DNA from: Variovorax gracilis
GTDB lineage: Bacteria > Pseudomonadota > Gammaproteobacteria > Burkholderiales > Burkholderiaceae_C
Assembly: GCF_030317115.1 (NCBI RefSeq)
Contig: NZ_JASZYF010000011.1
Coordinates: 156,385-220,384, forward strand
DNA length: 64,000 nucleotides
Direction of reading: 5' to 3'
The position numbers and the translations under genes are program-made. This document shows positions 1-7,672 of this stretch, piece after piece (position 1 is the first letter of the stretch; each line of letters opens with the position of its first letter). Under the pieces are notes generated by a model that saw nothing but the letters and a program-made list of their open reading frames with translations, made no database searches and was not told the origin of the DNA.

Positions 1-642
1 TTGACGCAGCCCCTGGTCGAACGGCTGGGCCGCCTCACGGTGATCGAGCTCGACCGCGACCTCGCGCAACGTCTGCGCGGCCACGGCCAACTCAACGTGA
101 TCGAGTCGGACGTGCTGAAAGTCGACTTCGCCGCCCTCGCCGCGAACCTGGTCGCATCGCCGGGCAAGGCCCTGCGCGTCGTGGGCAACCTGCCCTACAA
201 CATCTCCACGCCCATCCTGTTCCATCTGCTGGGCTTCGCGCACCTGATCACCGACCAGCACTTCATGCTGCAGAAAGAGGTGATCGACCGCATGGTGGCC
301 AAGCCGGCCACTTCCGACTACAGCCGCCTGAGCGTGATGCTGCAATGGCGCTACGCCATGGACAACGTGCTTTTCGTGCCACCCGAGAGCTTCGACCCGC
401 CCCCGCGCGTCGACAGCGCCGTGGTCCGCATGGTGCCCTTCGCGGAGCCGCCGAAGGTCGATGCCGCACGCCTCGGCGAGATCGTCCAGGTGGCCTTCAG
501 CCAGCGCCGCAAGCTGCTGCGCCACACCTTGGGCAAATGGCTGGACCAGCACCAATTTGCCGGCACCTTCGACACGCAGCGCCGCGCAGAAGAAGTGCCC
601 GTCGCGGAATACGTAGCCCTGGCTCAACAATCAGCCCCATGA
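1..642 (+). CDS. rsmA: 16S rRNA (adenine1518-N6/adenine1519-N6)-dimethyltransferase RsmA (KsgA), 5'-truncated
   Basis: This is the C-terminal 213 residues of the KsgA/RsmA methyltransferase, which uses SAM to dimethylate the two adjacent adenines in the 3' terminal hairpin of 16S rRNA late in 30S assembly. The visible part has the acidic SAM-binding end of motif II (VIELDRD, residues 15-21 of the fragment), the catalytic NLPYN motif at 63-67, and the FxPPPRVDSAV stretch typical of the family. The family is usually about 250-280 residues, so roughly 40-60 N-terminal residues, including the GxG SAM motif, lie before base 1. The TTG at base 1 is therefore not a real start. The stop codon is followed at once by a hairpin that may end both this gene and the convergent barstar operon. 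Confidence 0.95.
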   Translation: MTQPLVERLGRLTVIELDRDLAQRLRGHGQLNVIESDVLKVDFAALAANLVASPGKALRVVGNLPYNISTPILFHLLGFAHLITDQHFMLQKEVIDRMVAKPATSDYSRLSVMLQWRYAMDNVLFVPPESFDPPPRVDSAVVRMVPFAEPPKVDAARLGEIVQVAFSQRRKLLRHTLGKWLDQHQFAGTFDTQRRAEEVPVAEYVALAQQSAP

Positions 643-665
643 AAAAAGCCCGTCGTTGACGGGCT
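642..665 (-). terminator. Rho-independent terminator for the RNase/barstar operon
   Basis: A 7-bp perfect stem (GCCCGTC at 648-654, GACGGGC at 658-664) with a 3-nt loop is preceded on the + strand by six A residues (642-647). Read on the - strand this is a hairpin followed by a U tract, so it should terminate transcription from the barstar side. It can also form a hairpin at the end of rsmA, but without U residues. Confidence 0.7.
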
Positions 666-671
666 CAGGTT

Positions 672-778
672 CGTGAAACACCGCGGACCCGGCTCAGCCG
701 GTCCGCTGGTGTTGCCCCCGGCAGGGGGTAGGCGAAGCGACACGAAGTGCGCGCAGCCTGGGGGCGAGCAACAGTTAC
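672..778 (-). repeat. Dispersed GC-rich intergenic repeat, copy 1
   Basis: On the - strand this stretch runs from CTCGCCCCCAGGCT through ACTTCGTGT, CCCCCTGCCGGGGGCAAC and a CCGGCT/AGCCGG hairpin to CCGCGGTGTTTC. The same blocks in the same order appear on the + strand at 47593-47686 and 47688-47780. The element has internal hairpins (CCCCCTGCCGGGGG and CCGGCTNAGCCGG) and no coding capacity. It looks like a REP/BIME-type element. I do not know its mobiliser. Confidence 0.75.
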
Positions 779-996
779 GCCGCGGCGAGCCAGTACCCTG
801 CGTTGAAGGGGCTGCTCATGCGCAGCGCCAGCGGGGATACGTCGACCAACTTGTCGGTCGGCATCTTCTCTGCCGTCGGGTCGGTATTCTGGACTTCGAG
901 GGCCGGTGCCGGTTCGGCGCCGTTTTGCTGAGCCTCGTTCGCCCGTTCTGCTTGGCTGGTGTGTGCAGAACGGGCTACAGAAAAGAATAGAAGCAC
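775..996 (-). CDS. Small hypothetical protein overlapping the end of the barstar gene
   Basis: A 73-codon frame opens at a GTG inside the last codons of the barstar gene, in another frame, and ends just before the dispersed repeat. The product begins hydrophobic (VLLFFSVA), has a charged and Ala/Pro/Glu-rich middle, and ends NAGYWLAAA. Its composition looks like real protein rather than a shadow frame, and the overlap would allow translational coupling with barstar. I see no recognisable domain. It could also be a frameshifted extension or decayed tail of an older gene. Confidence 0.4.
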   Translation of the reverse strand: MLLFFSVARSAHTSQAERANEAQQNGAEPAPALEVQNTDPTAEKMPTDKLVDVSPLALRMSSPFNAGYWLAAA

Positions 997-1457
997 CTGA
1001 ACGGTATCTTCCGGTCTCCCCAGTAATCCGAGGCGTCGCGGAAGATGTCGAGCAGCTGCTCGCGCGCTTCCTTGTCGAACTTGGCATTGGCCGGGATCTG
1101 CTCGAGCACGATCACGAAGCCCGGTTGCGGGCCCGATTTGTGCAAGGGATCCGTCATGCAGTCGTACAAAGCGTCGAAGTTCTTGCCGAAGTGCTGCGGA
1201 AAGGTGAATTGCTGGGCAATCAGGTCCAGCACGTCCTGCTTGGTCTGGGCATTGCCCAGGTTGGCATAAAGGAAGTGCTGACCCGCCGCGTGCGCCGCTT
1301 CCTGCAGATCGTTCACGCGGAATGCGCGAATCGACTGCACGATGTTAGGTCGCACGGCACGAAGGGATAAGGTCATCTCCGCTGGTCTTTCCATGGTTGT
1401 CGTCATCATTACTTCGGGGCGCTTTGGCGCGCCGCTCCAATTCAATTCATCGCTCAT
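975..1457 (-). CDS. Barstar family RNase inhibitor
   Basis: This 160-residue protein is the cytoplasmic inhibitor expected for the upstream RNase. Barstars bind the active site of barnase-type RNases and protect the producing cell. The core barstar signature is present: FGKNFDALYDCMTD matches the barnase-binding helix, with both aspartates of the D-A-L-W-D motif kept and the Trp replaced by Tyr. The protein ends at the typical final strand (FRCFYSFL). About 60 residues precede the barstar domain, longer than the roughly 90-residue classic form. The start codon overlaps the RNase stop by 4 nt (ATGA), so the pair is one translationally coupled operon. Family assignment is firm; partner binding is inferred from synteny. 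Confidence 0.88.
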   Translation of the reverse strand: MSDELNWSGAPKRPEVMMTTTMERPAEMTLSLRAVRPNIVQSIRAFRVNDLQEAAHAAGQHFLYANLGNAQTKQDVLDLIAQQFTFPQHFGKNFDALYDCMTDPLHKSGPQPGFVIVLEQIPANAKFDKEAREQLLDIFRDASDYWGDRKIPFRCFYSFL

Positions 1458-1867
1458 GGCACGATCCGCCTGAAGCTCGCATAGTGATCTGCCGTGTACC
1501 AGCAGTCCGATGGCGCCGTGCGCTCGCCTCCGCAGACGATGCGCCGTGCGCCACGGTCACGCGAGCCGGGCGTTTCGACCGTGTACTCTCGGTAGTGGCC
1601 TCGCCGCTCCTGCGGCAGCAGGCGTTCGCGATTGCCGAACACCATGCCGTCTTTTTCGTATCGGAAAGGGCCACCATTCCATATGGCCCCATAAGTACGC
1701 TGGCCCTGCACCGGCAATTCGGCCAACGCGATCGTCTCCTTTGCCGGCTGATCGGCGCGGATGCCGAACCATTCGCGAGCCTGGACTCCAGTCGCAAGGC
1801 CGACCAGCAACAAGCTAGTGAGCGCAAACTTGGAAACCGGGGACGTGATCGAGGCGTAAGCCGCCAT
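1454..1867 (-). CDS. Secreted guanyl-specific ribonuclease, barnase/N1 family
   Basis: This 137-residue protein has an N-terminal signal peptide (hydrophobic core around residues 13-28, likely cleavage after VQA at 30) followed by a microbial RNase N1/barnase-type domain. The catalytic features of the family can be seen: Glu in YREYTV, Arg in the ARRIV segment, and His in the C-terminal ADHY segment, with the TPGSRDRGARRI motif between them. The enzyme would cleave RNA after guanine outside the cytoplasm. The cognate barstar gene follows with a 4-nt overlap. The divergent 180-bp region up to maeB carries its promoter. I found no clear -35/-10 pair there. Confidence 0.85.
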   Translation of the reverse strand: MAAYASITSPVSKFALTSLLLVGLATGVQAREWFGIRADQPAKETIALAELPVQGQRTYGAIWNGGPFRYEKDGMVFGNRERLLPQERRGHYREYTVETPGSRDRGARRIVCGGERTAPSDCWYTADHYASFRRIVP

Positions 1868-2024
1868 GGGGCACCAGAGGAAAAGAGCGGGGGGCCGAAT
1901 CGGGGTCTAACCTTGGGGTTAACCCGCAAATTCAAGCCCGCAAGTGTGCACCAGAGGCGCGCAAATAGCAAGCGCCTGCCCAATCTTTGAGCAGGTGCAG
2001 GGCTATCCGCGCGATAGCGAAGTT

Positions 2025-2040
2025 AGCGACCGCTGTCGCT
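2025..2040 (-). terminator. Hairpin after maeB, possible terminator without U tract
   Basis: AGCGAC (2025-2030) and GTCGCT (2035-2040) form a 6-bp stem with a 4-nt loop just past the maeB stop. No run of T follows on the - strand, so termination would be weak or Rho-assisted. The rest of 1868-2047 contains no convincing gene; a short TAACC/GGTTA inverted repeat lies at about 1908-1921. Confidence 0.35.
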
Positions 2041-2047
2041 CTTGCGC

Positions 2048-4387
2048 CTAGCGCTCGGCGTTGGCGTCCGCGACGGTGAGAGCCGTCATATTCACGATCC
2101 GACGCACCGTGGCACTGGCCGTCAGGATGTGCACTGGTTTGGCTGCCCCCAGCAGGACCGGGCCGATGGCGATGTTTCCGCCCGCCGCCATCTTCAGCAG
2201 GTTGTAGGAGATATTGGCGGCGTCGATGTTCGGGAACACCAGCAGGTTCGCGTCACCCGCCAGCGCACTGTGCGGCATGACCAGCGCACGCTGCTTGCCG
2301 TCCAAAGCGACGTCGCCGTGCATTTCGCCGTCGACTTCGAGCCATGGCGCTTGCACGCGAAGCAGATCCAGTGTCTGGCGCATCTTGACGGCGCTGGGCT
2401 GGTTGCTGCTGCCGAAGTTGGAGTGCGACAGCAGGGCCGCCTTGGGCTTGAGCCCGAAGCGCATCATTTCCTCGGCCGCCATGGTCGTGATTTCGGCGAG
2501 TTCCTCGGGCGTCGGGTCGTAGTTGACGTGCGTGTCGACCAGGAAGACCTGCCGATTGGGCAGCAACAGGCCGTTCATGCAGGCATAGATCGGCACGTCC
2601 TGCGGTGTGCTTGCGCAACCGCCGGGGCGCTTGCCGATCACCTGGTCGATGTAGTGCAGGTGGATCGCGGTGGTGCCCCAGGTGCCGCAGATCATCCCGT
2701 CGACGTCGCCCTTGTGCAGCAGCATCGCGCCGATCAGCGTGAGGCGGCGGCGCATCTCGATCTTGGCCGTCTGCACCGTCGTGCCCTTGCGCTCGGTCAT
2801 GCGGTGATAGGTCTGCCAGAAATCGCGGTAGCGGCGGTCCTGCTCGACGTTGACGATGTCGTAGTCCAGATCCTCCTTGAGCCGGAGACCGAACTTCTCG
2901 ATGCGCTGCGCAATGATGGCCGGGCGCCCGATCAGCGTGGGACGCGCGATGCCTTCATCGACCACGATCTGCGCCGCGCGCAGCACGCGCTCTTCTTCCC
3001 CCTCGCAGTAGGCAACCCGCTTCTTCGTCGCGCGCTTCGCCGCGTCGAAGATCGGCTTCATCGTCGTGCCAGAGGTGTAGACGAAGGTCTGCAGCTTGTC
3101 GCGATAAGCGTCGAGGTCGGCAATCGGACGCAGCGCCACGCCGCTTTCGGCGGCCGCCTTGGCGACCGCGGGCGCGATCTTCATCATCAGCCTGGGATCG
3201 AAAGGCTTCGGGATCAGGTACTCGGGGCCGAAGCTCAGCTTCTCGCCCACGTAGGCTGCCGCCACGCGTTCGCTCTGCTCGGCCTGCGCCAGCTCGGCGA
3301 TCGCATACACCGCCGCGACTTCCATCTCGTCGGTGATGGTGGTCGCGCCGCAATCCAGCGCGCCACGGAAGATGTACGGAAAGCACAGGACGTTGTTGAC
3401 CTGGTTCGGATAGTCCGTGCGGCCCGTCGCCATGACCACGTCGTCACGCACGGCGTGCGCGTCTTCCGGCGAAATCTCGGGGTTGGGGTTGGCCAGCGCG
3501 AAGATCACCGGCTTGGGCGCCATCTTCGCGACCATCGCGGGCTTGAGCACGCCGCCGGCCGACAAGCCGAGGAACACGTCGGCGCCCTCGATCACCTCGC
3601 CCAGCGTGCGCGCCTCGGTCTTCTGCATGTATTGGCGCTTGTCGTCGTCCATCAGCTCGGTGCGGCCTTCGTAGACCACGCCGGCCAGGTCGGTCACGTA
3701 GACGTTCTCGCGCTTCAGCCCGACCTTGAGCAGCAGGTTCAGGCAGGCCAGCGCCGCGGCGCCAGCGCCGGACGTGACGAGTTTCACCTGTGAAATGTCC
3801 TTGCCCACGACCTTCAGGCCGTTGAGCATGGCGGCCGCCACCGTGATGGCGGTACCGTGCTGGTCGTCGTGGAAGACCGGGATCTTCATGCGCTTGCGCA
3901 GCTCGCGCTCGACGTAGAAGCAGTCCGGTGCCTTGATGTCCTCGAGGTTGATGGCACCGAAGGTCGGCTCCAGCGCGGCGATCACTTCGACCAGCCTCGC
4001 CGGGTCCTTTTCGTCGATCTCGATGTCGAACACATCGACGCCGGCGAACTTCTTGAACAGCACGCCCTTGCCTTCCATCACCGGCTTCGAAGCCAGCGGG
4101 CCGATGTCGCCGAGGCCAAGCACTGCCGTTCCGTTGGTGATGACCGCCACGAGATTGCCGCGGGCGGTGTACTTGAAGGCGTTGACGGGGTCCTTGACGA
4201 TCTCCTCGCACGGCGCCGCGACGCCCGGGGAGTAGGCCAGCGCCAGGTCGCGCTGGTTGACCATCTGCTTGGTCGCAGCGATCGAGATCTTGCCCGGCAC
4301 CGGAAGCTCGTGGTACTCGAGCGCCGCGCGGCGCAACTCGGCGCGCTTGTCTTCGGGCGTGGAGATCTGAGAAGTCGAATCGGACAT
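2048..4387 (-). CDS. maeB: NADP-dependent malic enzyme with C-terminal phosphotransacetylase-like domain
   Basis: MaeB decarboxylates malate to pyruvate with reduction of NADP, supplying NADPH and pyruvate in the cytoplasm. The 779-residue product has the two-part structure of the large malic enzymes. The malic domain covers residues 1 to about 420, with the metal-binding FHDDQHGTA at 172-180 and a Rossmann GAGAAA at 208-213. A PTA_PTB-like domain follows to the end; in characterised homologues it is regulatory (acetyl-CoA responsive) rather than catalytic. I chose the ATG at 4387 because AGGAGG (complement of 4397-4402) lies 9 nt upstream. A longer in-frame start at 4492 has no such site. 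The gene diverges from the SPFH gene across the origin-like region. Confidence 0.95.
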   Translation of the reverse strand: MSDSTSQISTPEDKRAELRRAALEYHELPVPGKISIAATKQMVNQRDLALAYSPGVAAPCEEIVKDPVNAFKYTARGNLVAVITNGTAVLGLGDIGPLASKPVMEGKGVLFKKFAGVDVFDIEIDEKDPARLVEVIAALEPTFGAINLEDIKAPDCFYVERELRKRMKIPVFHDDQHGTAITVAAAMLNGLKVVGKDISQVKLVTSGAGAAALACLNLLLKVGLKRENVYVTDLAGVVYEGRTELMDDDKRQYMQKTEARTLGEVIEGADVFLGLSAGGVLKPAMVAKMAPKPVIFALANPNPEISPEDAHAVRDDVVMATGRTDYPNQVNNVLCFPYIFRGALDCGATTITDEMEVAAVYAIAELAQAEQSERVAAAYVGEKLSFGPEYLIPKPFDPRLMMKIAPAVAKAAAESGVALRPIADLDAYRDKLQTFVYTSGTTMKPIFDAAKRATKKRVAYCEGEEERVLRAAQIVVDEGIARPTLIGRPAIIAQRIEKFGLRLKEDLDYDIVNVEQDRRYRDFWQTYHRMTERKGTTVQTAKIEMRRRLTLIGAMLLHKGDVDGMICGTWGTTAIHLHYIDQVIGKRPGGCASTPQDVPIYACMNGLLLPNRQVFLVDTHVNYDPTPEELAEITTMAAEEMMRFGLKPKAALLSHSNFGSSNQPSAVKMRQTLDLLRVQAPWLEVDGEMHGDVALDGKQRALVMPHSALAGDANLLVFPNIDAANISYNLLKMAAGGNIAIGPVLLGAAKPVHILTASATVRRIVNMTALTVADANAER

Positions 4388-4782
4388 TGGGCCGTGCCTC
4401 CTAGGACGCTTCTTGTAAAGGGCGCCGATTGTAGACCCCGATTCCGGGACGCGCCGGCGCGCCACGCCAACGAGGGACGCTTCGCAAAACACGGCTCTTA
4501 CTATCTCTCCTACTTATTCTTCTTATTTAGATTAGTAGTAGTAGTAAGGGCCGCGCCCCGCTGTGGACAGGGTCATTTTCCTGTTTGGCGACAACGGGTT
4601 GCCGTAGCCGGAGTGCTGTGCGCAGCATCGCTTCGCTGCTGTCGCGGCAAAGCGAACAACTTCGAACATCGCGCCGCGCCTGTGGACAAGTGCCGCGTTG
4701 TGCCGGAACTATCCCCAGGGTTGTCCTTTGGACGCTGTGGCAATATGCCCGCCACGGCAAAACCCAGCAACGAGGAGCGACC
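4388..4782. other. Candidate replication origin (oriC/BUS-like), divergent intergenic region
   Basis: This 395-bp gene-free stretch has an AT-rich tract (about 4497-4547) ending in consecutive TAG trinucleotides at 4533-4544 plus TAA at 4545-4547. A GC block (4548-4561) follows, then the DnaA-box-like nonamer TGTGGACAG at 4562-4570. Further box-like nonamers are TGTGGACAA (4681-4689, one mismatch to TGTGGATAA) and CTATCCCCA (4709-4717, two mismatches to TTATCCACA). This order matches the basal unwinding system described for bacterial origins (AT-rich, DnaA-trio, GC cluster, DnaA box). Flanking genes point outwards (maeB -, SPFH gene +). No dnaA is in the window, so the call rests on structure alone. 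The region also carries the promoters of both flanking genes. Confidence 0.5.
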
Positions 4783-5835
4783 ATGGCGCTGATGGATTTC
4801 ATCAAGAAGCAGTTCATCGACATCATTCAGTGGACGGAGACCGGCGACGGCACGCTGGCCTGGCGCTTCCCGATGGCGGAGATGGAAATCCAGAACGGCG
4901 CCTCGCTCACGGTGCGCGAGTCGCAGGTCGCGGTGTTTGTGAACGAAGGCCAGGTGGCCGACGTGTTCGGCCCGGGCATGTACAAGCTGACGACGCAGAC
5001 GCTGCCCGTCCTCACCTATCTGAAGAACTGGGACAAGCTCTTCGAATCGCCTTTCAAGAGCGACGTGTACTTCTTCAGTACCCGTCAGCAGGTGGATCAA
5101 AAATGGGGCACGCCCCAGCCGATCACCATCCGCGACAAGGACTTCGGCGCGGTGCGCCTGCGCGCCTTCGGCAACTACAGCTTCCGCGTCGGCGATGCCA
5201 AGCTGTTCCATACCGAGATCTCGGGCACGCGCGACGTCTATACGGTGGCCGATCTCGACGGCCAGCTGCGCGGCCTGGTGCTGCAGAACATCAGCAACGC
5301 GATCGCGTCGAGCGGCGTGCCCTTTCTCGACCTCGCCGCGAACCAGATCCAGTTTGCGGAAGCGCTCGCGACGCAACTCGTGCCGGCGTTCGCCAAGATC
5401 GGCATCAAGCTGGAGAACATCACCGTCCAGAACGTCTCGCTGCCGGAAGAACTGCAAAAGATCCTCGACCAGAAGATCGGCATGGGAATGGTCGGCAACG
5501 ACATGGGCAAGTTCATGCAGTACCAGACGGCGCAGGCGATCCCGAAGTTCGCCGAAGGTGCGGCCAGCGGAGGTGGCGGCATCGCGGGCGATGCGATGGG
5601 GCTGGGCGCGGGCGTCGCGCTGGGCCAAGTGCTGGCGCAGAACCTGTCGCAAGGGCTCAGCCAGAACAATCCGGCCGCTGCGGGCGCGCCGGCGCAACAA
5701 CCGGTGGTCGCGGTCGTGAATCCGGCCGACGTGATGACCACGCTCGAAAAGCTCGGTGAACTCAAGGCCAAGGGCATCCTCACACAGGAAGAATTCGACG
5801 CCAAGAAGGCGGAGCTGCTGAAAAAGCTCGTCTGA
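4783..5835 (+). CDS. SPFH domain protein with C-terminal SHOCT domain
   Basis: The 350-residue product has an SPFH (stomatin/prohibitin/flotillin-like) fold over roughly residues 20-240, resembling the YdjI/virion-core-like group. A Gly/Ala-rich linker (about 258-315, with GGGGIAGDAMGLGAG) follows. A C-terminal SHOCT domain occupies about 316-350 (EKLGELKAKGILTQEEFDAK). SPFH proteins scaffold membrane microdomains; SHOCT is a short helical oligomerisation module. No N-terminal membrane helix is obvious. The start is the ATG at 4783, with GAGGAG 6-11 nt upstream. It is the first gene of a same-strand run with the DUF4178, DUF350, aminopropyltransferase and amine oxidase genes. Function is unknown, but the conserved company suggests envelope organisation linked to polyamines. 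Confidence 0.85.
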   Translation: MALMDFIKKQFIDIIQWTETGDGTLAWRFPMAEMEIQNGASLTVRESQVAVFVNEGQVADVFGPGMYKLTTQTLPVLTYLKNWDKLFESPFKSDVYFFSTRQQVDQKWGTPQPITIRDKDFGAVRLRAFGNYSFRVGDAKLFHTEISGTRDVYTVADLDGQLRGLVLQNISNAIASSGVPFLDLAANQIQFAEALATQLVPAFAKIGIKLENITVQNVSLPEELQKILDQKIGMGMVGNDMGKFMQYQTAQAIPKFAEGAASGGGGIAGDAMGLGAGVALGQVLAQNLSQGLSQNNPAAAGAPAQQPVVAVVNPADVMTTLEKLGELKAKGILTQEEFDAKKAELLKKLV

Positions 5836-5844
5836 TCCGCCCCG

Positions 5845-7332
5845 TTGGCCTCCGACTCCCCCCAGCAGCGCTACTACCGGGCGCCCTGCCCCGGCTGCGG
5901 CGCGCCGGTCGAATTCCGCTCGGCCCAATCGACGCACGCCGTCTGCCCCTATTGCCATAGCACCGTCGTGCGGCAGGGCGAGACGCTTGCGCGCACCGGC
6001 AAGATGGCCGAGCTGTTCGATGACTTCAGCCCGCTGCAACTCTTCACTTCCGGGCGCATCGACGACAAGCCCTTCACGCTGGTCGGCCGGCTGCAGTACA
6101 GCTACGACGGCGGGCGCTGGACCGAATGGATCGCCGCGCTGGACAGCGATCGCACGGGCATCCTGAGCGAAGACAACGGCGCCTTCGTCTTTGCCTTGCC
6201 CTTCGAATTGCAGCGCGCCGCGCCGCAGCCCGAGGACCTGCGCGTCGGTGCGACCACCGCCTTCAATGGCCAGAACTACACGGTCGCGTCGAACGAGCAA
6301 GTGGCCCTGATCTCGGCGCAGGGCGAATTGCCGCGGCTGCCCGAACTCGGCCGCCGCTTTGCGACGGTCGAGTTGCGCAGCGACAAGGGGCAGGTACTCA
6401 GCCTCGACTACGACACGAATCCCCCGGGGGTCTACCTCGGACGCGCAGTGCGGCTCGAAGACCTGCAGCTCACCGGCCTGCGCGACGAGTCCGCCAGGGA
6501 AGAAAAAGGCCGCAGCTTCAACTGCCCGAACTGCGGCTCGCCGGTCACCGTCAACCTTGTCGACAGCAAGAGCGTCACCTGCCCGGCATGCAACAGCATC
6601 ATCGATCTGTCGCAGGGCATCGGCGGCGAGCTGCGTCACGCGATACAGGACGAGCCGGTCCAGCCGTTGATCGCCATCGGCTCCGTCGGCCAGCTGCAAG
6701 GCGCGGACTGGCAGGTGGTCGGCTTCCAGCACAGGATGGGCGTGGCGCCCGGCGACGACGAGCACTTCGGCTGGAGCGAATACCTGCTCTACAACAAGAA
6801 GCGCGGCTTCAGCTTCCTGGTCGACGCTGAAGACGGCTGGAGCATGGTGAAGCCCACCACGGGCGCGCCGACCATGGCCGAGAGCGGCGCCAGGGCCACG
6901 TATCTGGGCAAGGTCTACCAGCAGCAGTACGCCTACAACGCCGAGACCAGCTATGTCGCGGGCGAGTTCTACTGGCAGGTCCAGCGCGGGCAGAAGACCT
7001 TCAACCGCGACTTCGCCAACGGCGCCGCGCTGCTGTCGATGGAGCGCTCGGCCAACGAGCTGACCTGGTCGTCCGGCAGCAAGATCGACAGTGCGTCGGT
7101 GGCGGCTGCGTTCAAGCTGGGCGACAAGAAGGACATGTTCAAGCGCAACGACGCGCTTCCCGTGAGCACGGCGTCGAGCCTGGGTTGCGGCACCATCATC
7201 CTGATCATCGTGATCATCCTCATCCTGCTGATCATCCTGAGCACCTGCAGCAGCAGTTCGGGTGGCTCGGGCGGATCGCGCAGCTCGGGCGGCTCGTATG
7301 GCGGCTATTCCAGTGGCGGCGGCCACAAGTAA
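5845..7332 (+). CDS. DUF4178 protein with two zinc ribbons and a C-terminal membrane helix
   Basis: This 495-residue product starts at TTG, 9 nt after the SPFH stop. It carries two Cys4 zinc-ribbon motifs: CPGC/CPYC at residues 15-18 and 34-37, and CPNC/CPAC at 227-230 and 246-249. Each is followed by a DUF4178-type beta-rich domain (roughly 65-210 and 265-420). Near the C-terminus lies a single strongly hydrophobic helix (about 448-465, rich in Ile and Leu). It is followed by a Ser/Gly-only tail (SGGSGGSRSSGG) resembling those of surface-exposed or membrane-tethered proteins. The bulk is predicted cytoplasmic with a C-terminal anchor. The molecular function of DUF4178 is not established. Position in the cassette implies a partner of the SPFH and DUF350 proteins. 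Confidence 0.82.
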   Translation: MASDSPQQRYYRAPCPGCGAPVEFRSAQSTHAVCPYCHSTVVRQGETLARTGKMAELFDDFSPLQLFTSGRIDDKPFTLVGRLQYSYDGGRWTEWIAALDSDRTGILSEDNGAFVFALPFELQRAAPQPEDLRVGATTAFNGQNYTVASNEQVALISAQGELPRLPELGRRFATVELRSDKGQVLSLDYDTNPPGVYLGRAVRLEDLQLTGLRDESAREEKGRSFNCPNCGSPVTVNLVDSKSVTCPACNSIIDLSQGIGGELRHAIQDEPVQPLIAIGSVGQLQGADWQVVGFQHRMGVAPGDDEHFGWSEYLLYNKKRGFSFLVDAEDGWSMVKPTTGAPTMAESGARATYLGKVYQQQYAYNAETSYVAGEFYWQVQRGQKTFNRDFANGAALLSMERSANELTWSSGSKIDSASVAAAFKLGDKKDMFKRNDALPVSTASSLGCGTIILIIVIILILLIILSTCSSSSGGSGGSRSSGGSYGGYSSGGGHK

Positions 7333-7356
7333 TGTTTTTTTCCGGAGGTCCTCATC

Positions 7357-7575
7357 ATGGGCATTGAATGGTTGAAGCCGGCGGTCATCCTCGGCTCCCT
7401 CGTCTACGCGCTGATCGGCGTGCTGGTCTTCTGGGTGTGCTTCCTCATCATCGACAAGCTCACGCCCTATGACCTGTGGCAGGAGATCGTCGAAAAGCAG
7501 AACATGGCGCTGGGCCTTGTCGTCGCAGCGATGTGCCTGGGTATCAGCGTCATCGTTGCCGCAGCCATCCATTGA
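7357..7575 (+). CDS. DUF350 small membrane protein
   Basis: A 72-residue integral membrane protein with two hydrophobic segments (about 9-32 and 49-69) separated by a short charged loop (DKLTPYDLWQEIVEKQN). This matches the DUF350 pattern of paired helices ending in a Gly-rich second helix. A GGAGG site lies 8-12 nt before the ATG. It sits between the DUF4178 gene and the aminopropyltransferase gene, a placement typical for DUF350 members in this cassette. Its role is unknown. Confidence 0.82.
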   Translation: MGIEWLKPAVILGSLVYALIGVLVFWVCFLIIDKLTPYDLWQEIVEKQNMALGLVVAAMCLGISVIVAAAIH

Positions 7576-7660
7576 GCCCTCCGGCTTGCCACTTCGCGTG
7601 CTTCGCCACCCCCCGAGGGGGAGGCTCGGACGCCTTCGGGCGGCCCGGCGGCGCCCGATG
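7576..7660 (+). repeat. GC-rich dispersed intergenic element, second type
   Basis: Between the DUF350 stop and the aminopropyltransferase start lies a hairpin-rich block: GGCTTGCCACTTCGCGTG, then CCCCCCGAGGGGG, then CGCCTTCGGGCG. It shares the ACTTCGNGTG and C-run/G-run hairpin pattern of the repeat at 672-778 and 47593-47836 but is clearly diverged. Probably a relative of the same family. Confidence 0.45.
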
Positions 7661-7672
7661 AGAGAGGAGCCC

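Noticed and set aside
2042..3793. Long + strand frame antisense to maeB
   Set aside because: Shadow of the malic enzyme; His/Arg/Ala/Val-rich product without a family.
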